This document shows positions 1 through 8,963 of a DNA stretch of 64,000 nucleotides, in pieces (within the stretch, counting starts at the first letter, position 1; every line of letters starts with the position of its first letter). A model generated the notes under the pieces. It was not told the origin of the DNA, did no database searches, and saw nothing but the letters and a program-made list of their open reading frames with translations. The position numbers and the translations under genes were made by a program. Source of the stretch: Serinicoccus chungangensis (lineage in GTDB: Bacteria > Actinomycetota > Actinomycetes > Actinomycetales > Dermatophilaceae); the NCBI RefSeq assembly GCF_006337125.1, contig NZ_CP040887.1, forward strand, positions 2,666,001 through 2,730,000, in the 5' to 3' direction.

Positions 1-185
1 GTGACGTCGCGAGCCCCGGGCAGCACCTCGGCGGCCGGCGGCACCGGCGACCGGTCCGGGAAGTAGATGACGTACCGCTGCAGACCCCAGACCGCCACGA
101 GCGTCACCGCCACGACGGCGAGGAGCACGACCCCCACGCGCAGGAGCCGGCGGAGCAGCCGCCGGCGGCGGGACGTCTGAGGCAT
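1..185 (-). CDS. alpha/beta hydrolase, N-terminal part (runs off window)
   Basis: This is the first 61 codons of a gene read leftward from an ATG at 183-185; the rest lies outside the window. The product opens with an Arg-rich stretch (residues 6-16), then one hydrophobic segment (about 17-33, VGVVLLAVVAVTLVAVW), then LQRYVIYFPDRSPVPP. A basic N-terminus, a membrane anchor and an R-x-Y-x-x-x-P-type motif are usual at the start of membrane-anchored alpha/beta hydrolases. The catalytic nucleophile is not in view, so the family call rests on the N-terminus only. Confidence 0.5.
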   Translation of the reverse strand, partial: MPQTSRRRRLLRRLLRVGVVLLAVVAVTLVAVWGLQRYVIYFPDRSPVPPAAEVLPGARDV

Positions 186-509
186 GGGCCCATGATCGCC
201 TGCGGGCCGGGTCGGCCGAGGCCCGGGCCCGCCTCACCCGCCGTCGAGCCGCTGCGGACCACCCACCACGAGCGTCCGGACCCGGTCCGTCGCCTCGTGC
301 GCTCCTGGGTCGGGCTGTCCACCATGGCGATGCGGAAGTTGAGGTCCGAAATTCTTTGCACAACCTTTAACCGTCAACTTCTTGCCCGCACCGGCGAGAG
401 GCGGAACACTCGACTGGTCGTCGTGCGGTCGCCTCTGCTGCTCCCTGCCGGGTCGGTGTGCCGCCACCCCCGAGCCGGGGTCTCACCGCAGGGCAGAGAT
501 GAGTATGAG
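186..509. other. intergenic region upstream of the GH16 gene
   Basis: This 324-base stretch separates the leftward hydrolase gene from the rightward GH16 gene and has no convincing coding frame. Around 345-385 there is an unusually AT-rich patch for this genome (AAATTCTTTGCACAACC, then TTTAACCGTCAACTT), which probably carries promoter or operator sequence for one or both divergent genes. No clean -35/-10 pair with normal spacing could be assigned. Confidence 0.4.
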
Positions 510-1313
510 ATGCCATCCTCCCGCCGCGTGCTGCTGCGAGCCGCCGGCCTGGCCCCGATGATCCTTCCCGCGCACCACCGCAACGGGCACGGCGGCACCA
601 AGCCCGCCCCCACGCCCACCCCGACCGACCCCGACCCCGGCCCGGCGGGGGACCTCTCGTTCGCCGGGGTCAACTGGCTGCGGCGCACCTGGCCCGGCGC
701 ACCCCACTACAACGGCCAGTGGTCGGGGGACAACGTCGTCCAGAACGCCGACGGGACGGTGACGCTGCGCCTGACGAACCCGGGCGGGTCGCCCGTGGCC
801 GCGGAGCTGCTGTCGACGCGCACCGGCTGGGGCTACGGCAGCTATGCGCTCGACTTCCGGGCCGACTTCGACGTGGTCTCGCAGTCGGTGGTCTGGGGCA
901 ACCTGTTCACCTACGACTCGACCCAGCCCTGGGACGCCAGCCACAACGAGATCGACGCCGGCGAGATCTCGGCCTGGGGCGTGCCCGGCATCGCTCCGCG
1001 CCTCACCGCCGGGTACTGGCTGCCCGGGCCCACCAACGTGCTCAGCCACAACGAGTCCCTCCCCCGCGGTCTGCGGGTGTTCCGCACGACGATGACGTGG
1101 GGGCCGGGCACCGTGTCGTTCGCGACGTATGCCGGTGCGACCGCCGCGGACACGCTCATCGCCTCCTCCCGCGTCGACAGCTCGGCCCTGCCGGTCCCGG
1201 CCGCCGAGCGCGTCCACCTCAACCTGTGGGTGACCGACGCCAACGAGGACGACGAGAGTCAGGCGGAGCCGTTCGAGGTCACCGTCACCGGCTTCGGCTT
1301 CACCCCGGCCTGA
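510..1313 (+). CDS. glycoside hydrolase family 16-like secreted protein
   Basis: The 267-aa product is predicted to cleave beta-glucan-type polysaccharides outside the cell. The N-terminus (SSRRVLLRAAGLAPMILPA) looks like a twin-arginine or Sec signal, followed by a Pro/Thr-rich linker (about residues 31-46). The hydrolase domain covers about 50-267 and contains EIDAGE, with E147, D149 and E152 matching the GH16 catalytic pattern E-x-D-x-x-E (nucleophile, assisting Asp, acid/base). The open frame extends upstream to 192, but the ATG at 510 is chosen because it starts directly at the signal peptide. A hairpin terminator follows at 1327. The substrate cannot be read from the sequence. Confidence 0.75.
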   Translation: MPSSRRVLLRAAGLAPMILPAHHRNGHGGTKPAPTPTPTDPDPGPAGDLSFAGVNWLRRTWPGAPHYNGQWSGDNVVQNADGTVTLRLTNPGGSPVAAELLSTRTGWGYGSYALDFRADFDVVSQSVVWGNLFTYDSTQPWDASHNEIDAGEISAWGVPGIAPRLTAGYWLPGPTNVLSHNESLPRGLRVFRTTMTWGPGTVSFATYAGATAADTLIASSRVDSSALPVPAAERVHLNLWVTDANEDDESQAEPFEVTVTGFGFTPA

Positions 1314-1326
1314 GCGCCAGCCCTGC

Positions 1327-1345
1327 GCGCGGCCGGAGGCCGCGC
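1327..1345 (+). terminator. hairpin after GH16 gene
   Basis: A perfect 8-bp stem GCGCGGCC / GGCCGCGC with a 3-base loop lies 14 bases after the GH16 stop. There is no T-run, as is common for actinobacterial terminators. It lies between convergent genes and may act for both. Confidence 0.55.
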
Positions 1346-1422
1346 CGCTCAGCGCTCGCCGCGACGTCGCTCCACGGTCTGCGGCGCTCGCGCGGCTGCT
1401 CAGCCTCCGGCCCGGCGGGTGC

Positions 1423-1938
1423 TCAGCCGAACGCCCCGCGCGTGAGCCGGCGGTGCGCCGCGACGACGTCGTCCAGCTGTCGCTGGGCCCGCTCCTCGAG
1501 GGCGCGGAACTCCTCCGCGTCCAGACCGAGGGCCTCGGCGTGGACGGTCAGCGACCGCCACAGCCCGGACTTGCCGCTGATGCCCGCCTGAACCACCTCG
1601 AGCTCGAGCAGGGGCGTCAGCGGGGAACGGCGCCGCACCCGGCCGTTGAGCTTGAGGCGGCCCGCCATCTCACCGGCCCTGGCCAGCAGCAGCTTGGCGG
1701 GACTCGGCCGCAGACCCAGCGTGCGGATCACGTCGACCAGCGTCTGGCGGTCCTCACGGACCTCCTGCTCCAGCTGCGCGATCTCGGCGGCGACGGGCAG
1801 GTCGTCGTCGTTGTCGCGCATCATCGTCAGGCGCTGCAGCAGTCCGGTGGCACCGGTCAGGTGGTCCTGCAGGTAGATCTGCAGCAGCTCGCGCTCCGGC
1901 AGGTCCTCGGCCCGCTGCCCTGGCGACTCGTTACCCAT
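1423..1938 (-). CDS. conserved-type helical hypothetical protein
   Basis: This 171-aa protein is not recognised. It looks almost entirely alpha-helical and soluble. The N-terminal half (about residues 16-75) contains a helical pair rich in Leu, Gln, Asp and Glu (LLQIYLQDHLTGATGLLQRL, then EIAQLEQEVREDRQTLVDVI), a spacing seen in four-helix bundles of the ferritin-like type. No metal-binding E-x-x-H pair is evident. Start is the ATG at 1936-1938. It is convergent with the GH16 gene and divergent from the PAP2 gene. No function is proposed. Confidence 0.6.
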   Translation of the reverse strand: MGNESPGQRAEDLPERELLQIYLQDHLTGATGLLQRLTMMRDNDDDLPVAAEIAQLEQEVREDRQTLVDVIRTLGLRPSPAKLLLARAGEMAGRLKLNGRVRRRSPLTPLLELEVVQAGISGKSGLWRSLTVHAEALGLDAEEFRALEERAQRQLDDVVAAHRRLTRGAFG

Positions 1939-2044
1939 CCCCCGACCCTAGGCACCAGACCGCCCCCGGCAACCCGAGCAGCCACCCCCTGCACCGTGTA
2001 TGCCGTGCCGCTCCGGAGGGTGCGTTCCCCCCTGGGTGGGCAGA

Positions 2045-2758
2045 ATGGGCCGGATGCGACGAGGGACGACGGACGTGACGGCGGCGGAGGTCGACCTCGA
2101 CACCCGGCGCCCGCGGACCACGACGGCCGTCGTCGCCGTGCTGCTGGTCACGCTCGGCTGCGCCCTGGGGTGGTGGGCGTCCGTGCAGGGTGGTCCCTGG
2201 CCCGTGGACGTCTGGTGGAACGGGGTGGTCTCCGGCCACCGGGTGCCCGCGCTGCTGGAGTCCGCGCGGGTGCTGGACCTCCTGGGCGCGGGCGTCGTCG
2301 GGGTGTACGTCATCCCGGTCGGGGCGACCCTCGCCCTGACGCTGTCCGGCCGGCGGTGGGCGGCGGCATACCTCCTCACCACGTTGGTCGTCAGCGCCGT
2401 CCTCGTGCAGGTGCTCAAGCACGTCGTCGGGCGAGCGCGCCCCGACGGCATCCTCGTCGTCGTCGACAAGGGGTCCTTCCCCTCCGGCCACACCGCGAAC
2501 GCCGCCACCCTCGCGGTGGTGGCGGCAGTGCTGCTCCCCGTGCTCTGGGTGCGGGTGGTGGGCACCGTCGCCGTCCTGCTCATGGCCCTGAGCCGCACCT
2601 ACCTGCACGCCCACTGGCTGTCCGACACCCTGGGTGGCGTCCTGCTGGGGAGCGGCGTGGCGCTCCTCCTGGCGGCCGCCTTCTGGGGGCCGCTCGCGAG
2701 GGAGCGCGACGTCCCGGAGGCCGACACCCGTGGAGACGGTCACCGGTCCCCGACGTGA
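2045..2758 (+). CDS. PAP2-family membrane phosphatase
   Basis: The 237-aa membrane protein is a type 2 phosphatidic acid phosphatase-like enzyme, which removes phosphate from membrane lipid or polyprenyl diphosphates at the outer membrane face. All three family motifs are present in order: K-x6-RP (KHVVGRARPDG), PSGH (FPSGHTAN) and SR-x5-H-x3-D (SRTYLHAHWLSD). Hydrophobic segments before, between and after the motifs fit the usual six-helix layout. The ATG at 2045 is preferred over an upstream in-frame start at 2000; 2054 is also possible. Exact substrate is unknown. Confidence 0.85.
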   Translation: MGRMRRGTTDVTAAEVDLDTRRPRTTTAVVAVLLVTLGCALGWWASVQGGPWPVDVWWNGVVSGHRVPALLESARVLDLLGAGVVGVYVIPVGATLALTLSGRRWAAAYLLTTLVVSAVLVQVLKHVVGRARPDGILVVVDKGSFPSGHTANAATLAVVAAVLLPVLWVRVVGTVAVLLMALSRTYLHAHWLSDTLGGVLLGSGVALLLAAAFWGPLARERDVPEADTRGDGHRSPT

Positions 2759-2822
2759 GTCCGGCGCGGCTGACGGGTGGCCGACCTTGCCGCCCGTGGG
2801 TCCCCGTGGCATGGTCAGCCGC

Positions 2823-3224
2823 ATGGAAGGTCTCGTCGCCGCCGAGCGCCGACTCCTCGAGGCGCAGCGTCGAGGTGACGTCGAGGCCCTCGATGAGCTG
2901 CTGCACCCGGATGTCGTCGCCATCGGACCGGACGGGGCGACCTTCACGAAGGAGGACGACCTCGACGCCTACCGGTCCGGGGCCCTGCGGATCACGTCCC
3001 TCGTCGAGCGCTCGGTCGAGGTCCGGGACGACGGGCCGAGCGGGGTGTCGCGCACCGTCGTCGACGTCGAGGCCGTGCAGGGCGGCGCTCCCGCTGCCGC
3101 GCGGTTCGGCTACACCCGGCTGTGGGTGGTCGCGGACGGCCGCTGGCAGGTCCTGGCCGCGGCCTTCGGACCGGTGGAGGCCAGGGATGATCCCGGTGCG
3201 GCGCCGGGCCGCTCCCCCGGCTGA
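2823..3224 (+). CDS. NTF2-like (DUF4440-type) protein
   Basis: The 133-aa product has the SnoaL/DUF4440 pattern: an N-terminal helix (LVAAERRLLEAQRRGDVEAL), then DELLHPDVVAIGPDG, and a C-terminal strand pair ending GYTRLWVVADGRWQVLAAAF. Members of this fold bind small molecules or have hydrolase or isomerase roles; no catalytic residue can be assigned. The ATG at 2823 fits the usual N-terminus, and an in-frame ATG at 2811 is an alternative. It is co-directional with the PAP2 gene 64 bases upstream. Confidence 0.7.
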   Translation: MEGLVAAERRLLEAQRRGDVEALDELLHPDVVAIGPDGATFTKEDDLDAYRSGALRITSLVERSVEVRDDGPSGVSRTVVDVEAVQGGAPAAARFGYTRLWVVADGRWQVLAAAFGPVEARDDPGAAPGRSPG

Positions 3225-3235
3225 GCCAGGGGGCC

Positions 3236-4606
3236 TCAGGCGATCTCCGTGGCCACCCGGCGCACGGCCTCGACGCTCCGCTCGACGTCCTCGTCGGTGG
3301 TCGACCAGTTGCTGACCGAGATCCGCAGGACCCGCTGCCCGTGCCAGGTCGAGCCGGTCATCCACGTGGTCCCGTCCGCGAGCAGCCACTGGACCACCTC
3401 GTCGGTCCGCTCGTCGGAGCCGAACGTCGCGCAGACCTGCGTGAAGACCACGTCGTTGAGCACGGTGACACCGGGCATGGTCCTCAGCGCGTCGGCGAGA
3501 CTGGTGGCGTGCCGGCAGAGCCGCTCGACCAGCTCGGCGACCCCGTCCCGACCGAGGCAGCGCAGCACTGCCCACACCGGCACCGCCCGCCCGCGGCGCG
3601 AGAGCTCGGGCACCTTGTCCAGCGGCTGGCACACCTCGTCACGCAGCAGGTAGGCACCCTGCACCCCCATCGCCGCCTGGAGCGCCGCGGCGTCGCGCAC
3701 GACGCACAGCCCGCTGTCGTAGGGCACGTTGAGCGTCTTGTGGGCGTCGGTCGCCCACGAGTCGGCGCCCTCGTGGCCGCGCACCAGGTGCCGGTATGCC
3801 GGTGACGCGGCCGCCCACAGACCGAAGGCACCGTCGACGTGCACCCAGGCACCGTGCCGGTGGGCGGTCTCGACGGTCTCCTCGAAGGGGTCGCTGGCCC
3901 CGGAGTGGATGTTGCCGGCCTGGAGGACCACGACGGCCGGGCCGGTCCCTGCCTCGGCCAGGGACTCCTCGAGCGCGTCGGGCCGCACCCGACCCTCATG
4001 ATCGACCGCGACCACGTCAGGGGCGCCGAGGCCGAGGTAGCGCAGCGCGACGTCCACCGTGTCGTGCCGCTCGGCCCCGACGACGACGCGGACCGCCGGA
4101 CCTCCGCCGAGCCCGTGCCGCGCCACGTCCCACCCGGCCCGGCGGAGCACGTCGTCACGCGCGGCGGCCAGGGCGGTGAAGTTGGCCATCGTGGCCCCGG
4201 TCGTGAAGCCGACCGCGCTCTCCCCCGGCAGACCGAGCAGGTCGAGCAGCTAGGCGCCGGCGAGGTCCTCGACCGCGCTGTGGGCCGGGGTGACCGTGCG
4301 CAGCCCGGCGTTCTGGTCCCAGGCGCTCACCAGCCAGTCGGCAGCCATCGCGGCCGGGTGCGTGCCACCGATGACGAACCCGAAGAAGCGGCCCGCGGCC
4401 ATGGCGGTCAGCCCCGCGTCGCTGGCCTCCGCGAGCAGGGCGACGGCCTCCTCCGGCGGGCATCCGTGCTCCGGCAGGTCGGGCCCCAGCGCGTCCACCA
4501 CCTGCTCGATCGACGCCTGAGCGGGCACCGGTCGCTCCCCCAGCGAGTCCAGCCAGCGGAGGGCGTGCTCGTGCGCGACCTCCAGCGGCCGCGAGTAGGA
4601 GCTCAT
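3236..4606 (-). pseudogene. PLP-dependent group II decarboxylase/aminotransferase, interrupted by one in-frame TAG
   Basis: Read leftward from the ATG at 4606, the frame encodes an N-terminal part (GRFFGFVIGGTHPAAMAAD), stops at a TAG at 4250-4252, and resumes in the same frame with LLDLLGLP, FTTGATMANF, VHVDGAFGLWAA and the PLP-lysine motif DAHKTLNVPYDSG. End to end it is about 455 codons, the normal length of pyridoxal-dependent decarboxylase-like proteins. Relatives normally have Trp at the interrupted position (W-L-L-D-L-L-G-L-P), so a single TGG to TAG change explains the break. Either this is a recent pseudogene, the downstream part re-initiates at 4189, or the base is a sequencing error. 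Substrate unknown. Confidence 0.8.
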
Positions 4607-4651
4607 CCTCCGGAGTGTCCTCCAGCCGGGCTCCTGGCCACAAGCACGTGC

Positions 4652-5452
4652 TCAGGTCTGCTCGTGCTCGTCGAGCAGCCGGAGGACGGCCCGGGTCATG
4701 ACCGGGTGGGTGACGTGGTGCGTCGTCAGCCAGTCCAGGACCGCCCGCGCGGCGTCGACGTTGTGCTCGTAGCCCGGGACCATCCGGTGCAGCGGGAGGT
4801 CCGTGGGCAGGTCGGCCCGCTCGATGCGGCGGGTCGACTCGAAGTGGTCGGGGTGGTCCAGCCGGGAGGCGGGGTCGAGGCGCACGAGCGCGAGGACCCG
4901 GTCCACGGCATACACCTGGATGAAGCGCATGGCGGTCAGGCGCTCTCCCCGCAGCTCGCGGTGGAGCCCGACGTAGAGGTTCGTCAGGGCCTCGTCGCGG
5001 TGGAAGTCGACGGTGTCGACGGCGGTGGGTCTCGCCGGCGCCGGTGAGCTCGTCAGCGGGTCGTGGCCGTCGCGCGACCAGACCACTCGCGCGCCGACGA
5101 CGGGCAGGGCGGCGAGCTGGTCGGACGTGAAGACCGCGTACTCCACGAACAGCCCGTCGGCGAAGAGCGCTTTCCGGCCGTGGGGGTCGTTGACGAAGCT
5201 GTAGGCGACGGCGCCGCCGAAGCCGGCGAGCCACCCCGGGTCCTGCAGGTAGCCGTCCTGGGCGGAGGCGCTGTCGACGACGACGAAGAAGTCGATGTCG
5301 GAGTGCTCGTCGAAGCGGTGGGTCTCCTGCCCCGCCGACCCCAGGCCGAGGACGGCCAGGACGTGGTCGTCGGTCGCCAGGTGCGCTGCCAGACGGTCGA
5401 GGCGGAGCAGGGTGGGGTGCAGCGGTGGGGCGGGAGGGGTCGGTCGCGACAT
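4652..5452 (-). CDS. nucleotidyltransferase-domain protein
   Basis: The 266-aa protein carries the polymerase-beta-type nucleotidyltransferase signature near residues 38-57: GLGSAGQETHRFDEHSDIDF, i.e. G-S followed by D-x-D, which binds the metal and nucleotide. The rest is helical, with a run VGLHRELRGERLTAMRFIQVYAVDRVL that resembles the C-terminal helical domain of aminoglycoside- or lincosamide-type adenylyltransferases. Whether it modifies an antibiotic, a protein or another molecule cannot be told. Start is the ATG at 5452, the last gene before a 90-base gap. Confidence 0.7.
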   Translation of the reverse strand: MSRPTPPAPPLHPTLLRLDRLAAHLATDDHVLAVLGLGSAGQETHRFDEHSDIDFFVVVDSASAQDGYLQDPGWLAGFGGAVAYSFVNDPHGRKALFADGLFVEYAVFTSDQLAALPVVGARVVWSRDGHDPLTSSPAPARPTAVDTVDFHRDEALTNLYVGLHRELRGERLTAMRFIQVYAVDRVLALVRLDPASRLDHPDHFESTRRIERADLPTDLPLHRMVPGYEHNVDAARAVLDWLTTHHVTHPVMTRAVLRLLDEHEQT

Positions 5453-5543
5453 GGCGTCGTCCTTTCGATGGAGGTCGACGTGTCAGCCCGTACGGGGTGC
5501 TCCCACCGGGGTCGCGACGGGTCCAGCGTAGTCCCGGGGTGCG

Positions 5544-6113
5544 TCAACCGCTGGACTCCACTGCCCGAGGACGCGGCCCGGTCCCTTCGACGCGATCACG
5601 GATCCCTCTCAGCATCCGCTCGGTCATCACGGCACTCACCATCGACACGGCCTCGACCAGCAGCGACGCCCAGGGGCTGAGGTAGAGGTAGCGCTCCCTC
5701 ACGACCAGCCTGGTGGGCCCACCGGACTGAGGAGGCAGGACGAAGGCCCAGGTGAAGTCGTAGGGCATGGAGGGATCACCCGAGCCGTCCTGGCCGGTGG
5801 CTGAGACCGCACCTCGCACGACCAAGGCGTGCGGTGGCTCGACCATCGCGACCTTCGGTGCGACGTCGGGGTGCAGGCGGAAGTCGTCCCCGACCGACGG
5901 GTGCTGCCACTCCTGCACCACCCGGGTCGCGCTGACCATCTGGCACCCGACCAGGTTCTCGAGCCAGTCGTACGAGTAGAGGCCTCCTCGGCCCTGACCC
6001 ATCTGCGCCACCCACGGCCACACGGCTTCGGCCGGGGCGTCGATGCTGATCGCCCGGGTCGCCACCAGGTCGGGACGAGGCAGGAGGTCGTCCCCAGGCA
6101 GTGCGCGAGACAC
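5544..6113 (-). CDS. SRPBCC-family protein (start uncertain)
   Basis: The protein has the START/Bet v1-like lipid-binding domain pattern seen in actinobacterial SRPBCC proteins: LVATRAISIDAPAEAVWPWV, QMGQGRGGLYSYDWLENL, then a C-terminal hydrophobic segment (SPWASLLVEAVSMVSAVM). Relatives begin with a sequence like RWGATxxE-x-x-ALPGDE. Here only the part from VSRALPGDD on is recognisable in frame, with a GTG at 6113 as the simplest start. The open frame continues upstream to 6377 with unrelated-looking sequence, and a second frame at about 6127-6180 ends in TREGYEAALSAAE. The 5' end may therefore carry a frameshift. Confidence 0.65.
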   Translation of the reverse strand: MSRALPGDDLLPRPDLVATRAISIDAPAEAVWPWVAQMGQGRGGLYSYDWLENLVGCQMVSATRVVQEWQHPSVGDDFRLHPDVAPKVAMVEPPHALVVRGAVSATGQDGSGDPSMPYDFTWAFVLPPQSGGPTRLVVRERYLYLSPWASLLVEAVSMVSAVMTERMLRGIRDRVEGTGPRPRAVESSG

Positions 6114-6322
6114 CTCGTCGGGCAGTTCACTCCGCCGCTGACAGGGCAGCCTCGTACCCCTCCCGCGTCGCCGCGATGAAGAGCTGAGTCGCCCGGCCGG
6201 GTGTTGCACCATCGGCGCGGACACGCGAGGGTGAGGTCTGTGCCACACGACCCCGTCCACACCGCGCGGGCCCGAGCTCTCCCCCGCGGACCCCGGCACA
6301 CCGCACCAAGGCACCGGGTCCG

Positions 6323-7774
6323 GTGACCCCCGCCTCCACCGGCCACCGGGTGCTCGCGACGGTCGACAGCACGGCATACGCCTCCATCCGCAAGCGGCCC
6401 ACCTCGCGGGCGGAGCGCTATGCCATGGGCAAGGCGCTGCGCAAGGAGGTCCCGCGCAAGAGCCTGGGCGACTGGGCTCCCCGGTCGGGGCGGCCGGACC
6501 CGGTGGCGTTGATCCAGGAGTCGCACGAAGGGCGGCGCAGCGAGCTGATCCCGGTGCGCGTGGGTCGGATGGTCACCAACCCCTACGGCTTCCTGCGGGG
6601 CACCGCCGTGGTGATGGCCGACGACGTCGCGCACCTGCCGGCGACCGGGATCATGCCGGTGATCGGCGGGGACGCGCACTTCGGCAACTTCGGGTTCTAC
6701 GCCTCCCCCGAGGGCGAGCTCGTGATCGACCTCAACGACTTCGACGAGGCCCACCCCGGGTGCTGGGAGTGGGACCTGCGCCGCCTGGTCGCCAGCATCC
6801 ATGTCGCCGGGCGCGCGAACGGGCTGTCCGAGAAGCAGTGCGAGGCCGCCGTGCGGGCCTGCGTCGCGGCATACCGCGGCGAGCTGAGGTTCCTCGCCGA
6901 CCAGCCGCTCATGATGCGCTCCTACAACCGGCTCGACGTCAACCGGATGCACGAGACCGCGACCGAGAAGACCCTGCGCAAGGAGATCCACCGGTCGGCC
7001 AAGCGGGCCCGCAAGCGCACCAGCGACCGCGCGCTCCCGAAGTTCACGACCGAGGAGGCCGGGCGACGGACGATCGTCGAGGACCCGCCCACGATCACCC
7101 GGGTCGGCGACGCCGAGCGAGAGGCCGTGGCCGAGGCCCTCGACGGCTACCTCATGACCCTCGCGCCGCACTGGCGCCGGGTGGTCGGCGGCTACACCCT
7201 GGTCGACATCGCGCACAAGGTGGTCGGGGTCGGCAGCGTGGGGCTGCGCGCCTACGTCGCGCTGCTGGAGGGCAGCACCCCCGACGACGTGCTGTTCCTC
7301 CAGCTCAAGCAGGCCCGACGCTCGGTCATCGCCCGCCACGTGCACGGCGACTCCGCCCTGCACGAGCACCAGGGCCAGCGGGTGGTCGAGTACCAGCAGG
7401 CGCTCCAGACGGTCAGCGACCCGCTGCTGGGGTGGGCGACGGTCGGCGACGACTACACCTACTACGTCCGACAGTTCCGCAACAGCAAGGGCACCATCCC
7501 CCTGGACGCGATCGACGCCCCGGCCCTGGCCGACTACGCCGGCATCGTCGGTCACCTGCTCGCCAAGGGCCACGCGCGCACCAGCGGGGCGTCCATGATC
7601 GCGGGGTATGTCGGTGGCTCGGACAAGGTGGACGTCGCCCTGAGCCGGTTCGCCCGGCTGTATGCCGACCAGACCGAGGCCGACCACGAGCAGCTGCTGG
7701 CCGCGGTCACCCGCGGCGAGCTCCCCGTCCAGGAAGGCGCCCTGGACGGCGCGAGCTCCGCCTTCCGGCCCTGA
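6323..7774 (+). CDS. DUF2252 family protein
   Basis: The 483-aa product matches DUF2252 over nearly its full length. Diagnostic stretches are FLRGTAVVMADDV, GGDAHFGNFGFYAS, LVIDLNDFDEAHPG, WDLRRLVASI and the C-terminal GHLLAKGHARTS. The GDAHFGN and DLNDFDE pair resembles the catalytic-loop and metal-binding motifs of kinase-like phosphotransferases (H-G-D-x-x-x-x-N and D-x-D), so a small-molecule kinase role is plausible but unproven. The start is given as the GTG at 6323; the ATG at 6425 is an alternative. It is divergent from the SRPBCC gene. Confidence 0.8.
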   Translation: MTPASTGHRVLATVDSTAYASIRKRPTSRAERYAMGKALRKEVPRKSLGDWAPRSGRPDPVALIQESHEGRRSELIPVRVGRMVTNPYGFLRGTAVVMADDVAHLPATGIMPVIGGDAHFGNFGFYASPEGELVIDLNDFDEAHPGCWEWDLRRLVASIHVAGRANGLSEKQCEAAVRACVAAYRGELRFLADQPLMMRSYNRLDVNRMHETATEKTLRKEIHRSAKRARKRTSDRALPKFTTEEAGRRTIVEDPPTITRVGDAEREAVAEALDGYLMTLAPHWRRVVGGYTLVDIAHKVVGVGSVGLRAYVALLEGSTPDDVLFLQLKQARRSVIARHVHGDSALHEHQGQRVVEYQQALQTVSDPLLGWATVGDDYTYYVRQFRNSKGTIPLDAIDAPALADYAGIVGHLLAKGHARTSGASMIAGYVGGSDKVDVALSRFARLYADQTEADHEQLLAAVTRGELPVQEGALDGASSAFRP

Positions 7775-7841
7775 GGGGATCCGCTCGCGCGACGCCCGGC
7801 CGCGGCCATATCTGAGACCCACGACGACGGTCGCGTGCTGC

Positions 7842-7859
7842 CACTTTGACCTATGACGT
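7842..7859 (+). promoter_or_regulatory. shared upstream motif, copy A
   Basis: CACTTTGACCTATGACGT lies 39 bases before the GTG of the DUF4232 gene. A near copy lies 40 bases before the penicillin-binding protein gene at 10806. The two agree in CACTTTGA..TATG.CGT. The fixed distance to the start codon suggests a shared promoter element or regulator site. Confidence 0.45.
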
Positions 7860-7880
7860 CGCGGCTGGTCCGATGAGCGG

Positions 7881-8957
7881 GTGACCAGCTCTGGCCCGTC
7901 CTCGAGGGCCGACTCCCCCGGCCCGGTCGACGACGCCCACGACATGCTCGTCCTGGGTCCCGGCCCGGGCCCGCGTCGTCCCGTCCGCGACTCGCGGCCG
8001 GCCCCCATCCTCGTCGAGGCCTCTCTGGCGGCCGTCGTCGTCCTGCTGCTGTGGCCCGTGACAGGTCGGGCGCAGCGGCTGGCGCTCGTGCGTGACCTGG
8101 ACGTCTTCGGGTGCGTCGTGCTCGGTTCGGCGATCGCTGCGGGTCTGCTCGCCGGCTGGCTGCACACGAGGCTGTCCGGTGGGCGGCACGGGAGGACGGG
8201 GGTGGGCGCGGTCGCGGCCGTGGTGGCCGCGACGGCCTGCTCCGGCTCGACCCTGAGTGCCGTGGCCGGCTGGGTGCCCCTCGCCGTCGTCGGCGCGGTC
8301 TCGGTGGCGACGGCTGTCGCCGCGGTGCGCCTGCCGCAGCCGCGACGCGTGGCTCCGGCGGTGGTGTCCGTGGCGGGCATGGTGCTGCTGGGGGTCGCGG
8401 CGGGGCAGACGGTGGTGCAGGCGCGGCCGGACTCACCGGCCCCCGTCGCACCGACTGCCGAGGACGCGCCCGAGGGCGCGCCGACGCCCCCTCCGACCGA
8501 CCCACCAGGACCGACCCTGGGAGACCTGTGCCACCCGGACGAGCTGACTCTCGACTCCTCGGTCCCGGTGCCCGCCATGAGCGATGCCGTGGCCACCCTC
8601 ACGGTCACCAACAGCGGTGGACGGTCCTGCCGGGTGGAGGGCTTCCCGACGGTCACCATCATCGGGCAGGTGGAGCAGGCCGACCTGGGCCTGCAGGTCC
8701 GGGTCTCCCAGGTCGACCCGGCCGGCGGTGACCCGGTCGAGGTCGACCCGGTGCAGCTGGCCCCGGGCGACGCGGCGACGACGCAGGTGTGGTGGCCGAC
8801 CTGGGGTGCGGCCGCCGACCGGGAGAGCCCGCAGCAGCTGCGGATCGGGGTCGGCGGCAGCACCGAGGTGCTGGACCTGCCGCCGGAACGGCGTTGGGAC
8901 GTCGTGCAGAGCGCCGAGGCCTGGGTCGGGCCCTGGCGCCCCGCGGAAGGGGCCTGA
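7881..8957 (+). CDS. membrane protein with DUF4232 domain
   Basis: The 358-aa protein has a short N-terminal cytoplasmic part, four hydrophobic segments (about residues 45-62, 75-92, 105-120 and 127-145) plus a fifth near 155-175, and a Pro-rich linker (DSPAPVAPTAEDAPEG). The C-terminal extracytoplasmic domain (about 215-340) has the DUF4232 pattern ATLTVTNSGGRSCRVEGFPTV. The GTG at 7881 is the first start of the frame. It ends 6 bases before the LysR gene and is the first gene of a co-directional set with LysR, the beta-lactamase-like hydrolase and the PBP, suggesting a cell-envelope role. Confidence 0.65.
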   Translation: MTSSGPSSRADSPGPVDDAHDMLVLGPGPGPRRPVRDSRPAPILVEASLAAVVVLLLWPVTGRAQRLALVRDLDVFGCVVLGSAIAAGLLAGWLHTRLSGGRHGRTGVGAVAAVVAATACSGSTLSAVAGWVPLAVVGAVSVATAVAAVRLPQPRRVAPAVVSVAGMVLLGVAAGQTVVQARPDSPAPVAPTAEDAPEGAPTPPPTDPPGPTLGDLCHPDELTLDSSVPVPAMSDAVATLTVTNSGGRSCRVEGFPTVTIIGQVEQADLGLQVRVSQVDPAGGDPVEVDPVQLAPGDAATTQVWWPTWGAAADRESPQQLRIGVGGSTEVLDLPPERRWDVVQSAEAWVGPWRPAEGA

Positions 8958-8963
8958 GCCGGC

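Noticed and set aside
1453..3315. 620-codon plus-strand frame
   Set aside because: Overlaps the helical protein, PAP2 and NTF2-like genes in the wrong frames and shows only Arg/Gly/Pro-rich sequence.
4250..4252. Amber codon read as pyrrolysine
   Set aside because: The residue expected there is Trp, no pyl genes are in the window, and actinobacteria do not normally use pyrrolysine.
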